Origin: Syntrophaceae bacterium
Lineage (GTDB): Bacteria; Desulfobacterota; Syntrophia; Syntrophales; UBA5619
Assembly (NCBI GenBank): GCA_023249795.1
Contig: JAHFBU010000081.1
Coordinates: 1 to 7,389 of the forward strand
Direction of reading: 5' to 3'
DNA length: 7,389 nucleotides
The translations under genes and the position numbers were made by a program. The stretch's first letter is position 1. Each line of letters starts with the position of its first letter. The notes under the pieces were generated by a model. It worked only from the letters and a program-made list of their open reading frames with translations. It made no database searches and was not told where the DNA came from. Positions 5,247 to 7,389 of the stretch are shown here, one piece after another.

Positions 5247-6310
5247 CATTTCCTCTTCTTGCCGGGCTTTTTCTCTACACCACTTTCTTTCTTGTCGTAT
5301 CTCTTCGCCAGCATTTCGATATCGGCGATGATCCGCGCGCCGGGAAGTCCCTGCGCGCTCACCTTGGTCACGTAGTTGTCGATCATCGGCTTTACGAGTT
5401 TCCGGATCTCCGCGTTGTCGGCGGCGGGGAGATGGATCACCTGAAGGTTGTACTTCTCTTTTGCCCAGGTCAGTGCCTCGGTGACGTGGTCGTCCACGTA
5501 TTTTCCCGTCCAATCGGCTTGCTCGATGCGCAGATCGTCCATCACCTTCTTCACGTCGGCGGGAAGCGCGTTCCACTTGTCCTTGTTCATCACGACGGCG
5601 AACGAGACAACGAAGAGGTTCGTGTCCGTTGCAAAGGGGCAGTATGCGGCGTAGTTCATGTCTTTGAGGACTTCGAGCGACGAGACGACACCCTTGACGA
5701 TTCCCTTCTGGATCGCCTCCGGCCTTTCGGACTGAGGCATGGCAATGGGGATGCCGCCCAGGTTTTTGACCACCTCGGCGCCGGTCCCGGAGATGGCAAG
5801 CTCCATTCCCTTGAGGTCATTCAAGGTGTTGAAGGGCTTGCTCGTCATGAAATTCGCCGGCGGGCAGGTGAACAGGGTCAGGATCTTCACCTTTTCGAAC
5901 TCCATCGGTTTGTACTTGTCGATCAGGTCATAGAGGATGAGACTTGCCACGCGGGCGCTCGGGAAACCGAGCGGCAGATCCACCGCCTCCGAAACGGGGA
6001 AGCGGCCCGGTTGGTAGCTCATCGCGAAGTTTCCGATGTCGGCGGTCCCGGTTATGACGCCGTCGAAGATGTTCTTGGCCGGAAGCAGCGTCCCGCCGGG
6101 GAAGGTGTTGATCTTCACCTGGCCGTTCGTACGTTTCTCAACCTCCCTGGACCACCGCTCCATCTGGACGCAAGGAAAGGTCGAGGCCGGCGGGAAGTTT
6201 GCATAGGTGAGCGTCAAGGGCGCCGCCTTTGCGGGCACAGGAGCAAGCGCGGCCGCGAAGGTCAGACAAAGGACCAGCAGAACGGTCTTCGACAAAACAT
6301 TGTTTCTCAT
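5246..6310 (-). CDS. dctP: TRAP transporter solute-binding protein, DctP type
   Basis: Periplasmic binding protein that captures the substrate for DctQM. The 354-residue precursor has a clear Sec signal: MRNNVLSK, a hydrophobic core TVLLVLCLTFAAALAPV, and a likely cut after AKA at residue 29. Family features include YANFPPAS, FPGGTLLPAKNIFDGVITGTADIG (65-93), a DLKG turn (165-168), and the hinge-region AMPQSERPEAIQKGIVKGV (190-208). In most DctP proteins DLKG is followed by KIRV, whose Arg binds the substrate carboxylate. Here it reads MELAIS, with Ala at about 172, so the usual anchor seems absent. The C terminus ends in a lysine-rich tail (about residues 339-354). AAGGAGG (6323-6317) precedes the ATG by six bases. 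A 27-base gap separates it from iorB. An aromatic or other organic-acid substrate is suggested only by context. Confidence 0.94.
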   Translation of the reverse strand: MRNNVLSKTVLLVLCLTFAAALAPVPAKAAPLTLTYANFPPASTFPCVQMERWSREVEKRTNGQVKINTFPGGTLLPAKNIFDGVITGTADIGNFAMSYQPGRFPVSEAVDLPLGFPSARVASLILYDLIDKYKPMEFEKVKILTLFTCPPANFMTSKPFNTLNDLKGMELAISGTGAEVVKNLGGIPIAMPQSERPEAIQKGIVKGVVSSLEVLKDMNYAAYCPFATDTNLFVVSFAVVMNKDKWNALPADVKKVMDDLRIEQADWTGKYVDDHVTEALTWAKEKYNLQVIHLPAADNAEIRKLVKPMIDNYVTKVSAQGLPGARIIADIEMLAKRYDKKESGVEKKPGKKRK

Positions 6311-6337
6311 CTTTCGCCTCCTTATTTTTTGCGTTTT
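6311..6337 (-). promoter_or_regulatory. iorB-dctP junction with strong ribosome-binding site
   Basis: The only real gap in this operon. Read on the minus strand it is A-rich, with no hairpin or promoter, and then gives TAAGGAGG (6324-6317) before the dctP ATG. The binding protein therefore has its own strong initiation site, which fits the need for it in excess over the permease. The other junctions rely on stop/start overlap. Confidence 0.7.
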
Positions 6338-6835
6338 TCAACACCCTGCCAGGCGGAAAGCCGCCAGGTTCTGTTCAATCTGTTCCGTCGGCGAGATCCG
6401 CCTGAGGACCACCTCAACCGTCGCGGCGTCGCAGAAGAGCTGCCCCCGATGGATGGCAAATCCCATGAGCACCAGGTTCGCGATGACCGGCGCGCCATGC
6501 TCCCGGGCGAGCCTCGTGGCATCAATCGCCTCTCCGTCCCCGTCCTTTTCCCGGTTGATGTAAATCAGTCCGTTCGGTTTCAAAATTCCCCGGTGGACCT
6601 CAAGGTTCCCGGCATGGAGGAAAAGGCCGATGTCGGCCTGGCCCGTCCGGACAAGCGGGCTCGTGAAGGGGCCGACCTTGATGTGAGAGATTACCGTCCC
6701 GCCGCGCATCGCCATCCCGTGCGTTTCCGAGGTCAGGACCTCCATCCCCGTTTCTATGGCCGCCTCCGCGAGAATCTTTGTCGCAAAAAGGACTCCCTGT
6801 CCGCCGATGCCGCTGACGATGATCTGCTGTTTCAT
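6338..6835 (-). CDS. iorB: Indolepyruvate ferredoxin oxidoreductase beta subunit
   Basis: Partner of IorA in oxidative decarboxylation of aryl-2-oxoacids (indolepyruvate, phenylpyruvate, hydroxyphenylpyruvate) to arylacetyl-CoA with ferredoxin as acceptor; cytoplasmic. This 165-residue protein belongs to the gamma-domain (POR_N-related, pfam POR) family. It has the N-terminal glycine loop SGIGGQGV at 8-15 and SETHGMAMRGG at 36-46, diagnostic of IorB and 2-oxoacid oxidoreductase gamma subunits, then NLVLMG at 120-125. It is slightly short for IorB (often ~190 residues), ending soon after the last helix. The ATG overlaps the iorA stop as ATGA, with AAGGGG upstream on the minus strand around 6848-6843. 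The adjacent IorA identifies it as IorB and not a pyruvate or ketoisovalerate enzyme subunit. Confidence 0.93.
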   Translation of the reverse strand: MKQQIIVSGIGGQGVLFATKILAEAAIETGMEVLTSETHGMAMRGGTVISHIKVGPFTSPLVRTGQADIGLFLHAGNLEVHRGILKPNGLIYINREKDGDGEAIDATRLAREHGAPVIANLVLMGFAIHRGQLFCDAATVEVVLRRISPTEQIEQNLAAFRLAGC

Positions 6836-7389
6836 GGTTTATCCCCTTCCGCCCGGATGGCGCCCGCGGGGCAGGCGTGCACGCAGACGCCGCAGCCGAT
6901 GCATCGGTTTTGATCGATCCTCGCCTTTTTATTCTCTTCGTCAAACAGAATGGCCGGGCATTCGAATGTCTCGATGCAGACCCTGCAGCCGATACAGTCG
7001 TCCGCGACGCTCATCGCAAATACAGTCTGCGCCTTACGCGCTGTCTGGCTGACGATGCAGGGGTGTCCGGCGATGAGGACGGCGATGTCGCCCTCCGGCG
7101 ACTGGATGAAACAATCCGCCTCCTTGAGCGCCGCGGCAAAGGCCCCGACATCGTAGGGGTCGATCTCCCGGAGGTACCGGACGCCGCAGGCCCGCACAAG
7201 GTCCGGGATGAAGATCCTCCTGCCGGCGCTTCCGTCCGCCCGGACGCCGATCTGGGGGGTCGGCTGATGGCCGGTCATGGCGGTTGTCGCGTTGTCGAGG
7301 ATGACGAGGATAAAACGCGCCCCCTGGAAGACCGCGTTGATCAGCCCCGGGATGCCGGCATGGAAGAAGGTTGAATCTCCGATCGTGAC
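6832..7389 (-). CDS. iorA: Indolepyruvate ferredoxin oxidoreductase alpha subunit, C-terminal part
   Basis: The last 185 residues or so of the thiamine-diphosphate and Fe-S subunit (usually ~600 residues); the gene enters from the right edge and its start is outside. The visible part opens TIGDSTFFHAGIPGLINAV and continues LVILDNATTAMTGHQP. That is the GDS...DN thiamine-diphosphate/Mg2+ binding region in the IorA-specific form. The C-terminal domain carries two [4Fe-4S] motifs. The first, CIGCRVCIETFECPAI (minus strand from about 6996), has the five-residue spacing before the last Cys typical of IorA. The second, CIGCGVCVHACPAGAI (from about 6903), is a standard ferredoxin motif. The enzyme makes arylacetyl-CoA, CO2 and reduced ferredoxin. 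The stop overlaps iorB as ATGA. An internal ATG at 7278 is not the start, because family sequence continues upstream to the edge. Confidence 0.96.
   Translation of the reverse strand, partial: VTIGDSTFFHAGIPGLINAVFQGARFILVILDNATTAMTGHQPTPQIGVRADGSAGRRIFIPDLVRACGVRYLREIDPYDVGAFAAALKEADCFIQSPEGDIAVLIAGHPCIVSQTARKAQTVFAMSVADDCIGCRVCIETFECPAILFDEENKKARIDQNRCIGCGVCVHACPAGAIRAEGDKP

Noticed and set aside
5249..5576. N-terminal extension of DctQ upstream to 5576
   Set aside because: The extension overlaps dctP, is Arg-rich with no membrane character, and DctQ proteins start just before the first membrane segment, which matches 5246.
5432..6913. 493-codon plus-strand open frame across dctP, iorB and iorA
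   Set aside because: It is antisense to three genes with clear family motifs. The translation has no recognisable domain and is rich in Arg, Gly, His and Val, as expected opposite GC-rich coding sequence.
1..7389. CRISPR array, tRNA, rRNA or intact insertion sequence
   Set aside because: No direct-repeat/spacer pattern, cloverleaf, rRNA core or transposase was seen on either strand.

Overview
The window looks like a bacterial chromosome fragment from an anaerobe. The flanks are GC-rich (roughly 60% or more by spot counts) and carry compact minus-strand operons. The clearest metabolic marker is a ferredoxin-dependent indolepyruvate oxidoreductase next to a TRAP transporter, and there is a GlcD-type flavin oxidase as well. 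This mix is common in anaerobic Desulfobacterota-like (deltaproteobacterial) lineages, but that placement is an inference from gene content, not a marker-based assignment.

Left block (1-1792, minus strand): an RlmL-type 23S rRNA guanine-N2-methyltransferase is followed, with a 4-base ATGA stop/start overlap, by a GlcD-type FAD-linked oxidase. The oxidase runs off the left edge and is interrupted by an in-frame TGA at codon 115. The protein sequence is strongly conserved on both sides of that stop.

Central block (about 1793-3450, plus strand): a visibly AT-richer stretch with three small genes of different character: an unknown 76-residue zinc-ribbon protein with a TTG start, a CspA-family cold-shock protein, and a YkgJ-type cysteine-cluster protein. 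The cold-shock gene has a leader with three consecutive inverted repeats and a strong rho-independent terminator. Between that terminator and the ykgJ-type gene is a compact run of hairpins, including a long nearly perfect one, which no gene explains.

Right block (3332-7389, minus strand): in transcription order, the 3' part of iorA, then iorB, then a TRAP transporter (solute-binding protein DctP, small permease DctQ, large permease DctM), ending in a terminator at 3354-3332. Three of the four junctions are stop/start overlaps, and the fourth is a 27-base gap holding a strong Shine-Dalgarno site. The likely logic is uptake of an organic acid linked to ferredoxin-dependent oxidative decarboxylation of aryl-2-oxoacids. 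The binding protein, however, seems to lack the arginine that normally grips the substrate carboxylate in this family, so the substrate is open.

Nothing here is clearly a wholly new system. The best candidates for a second look are the interrupted glcD, the IOR-TRAP operon with its atypical binding protein, and the unexplained structured stretch downstream of the cold-shock gene.
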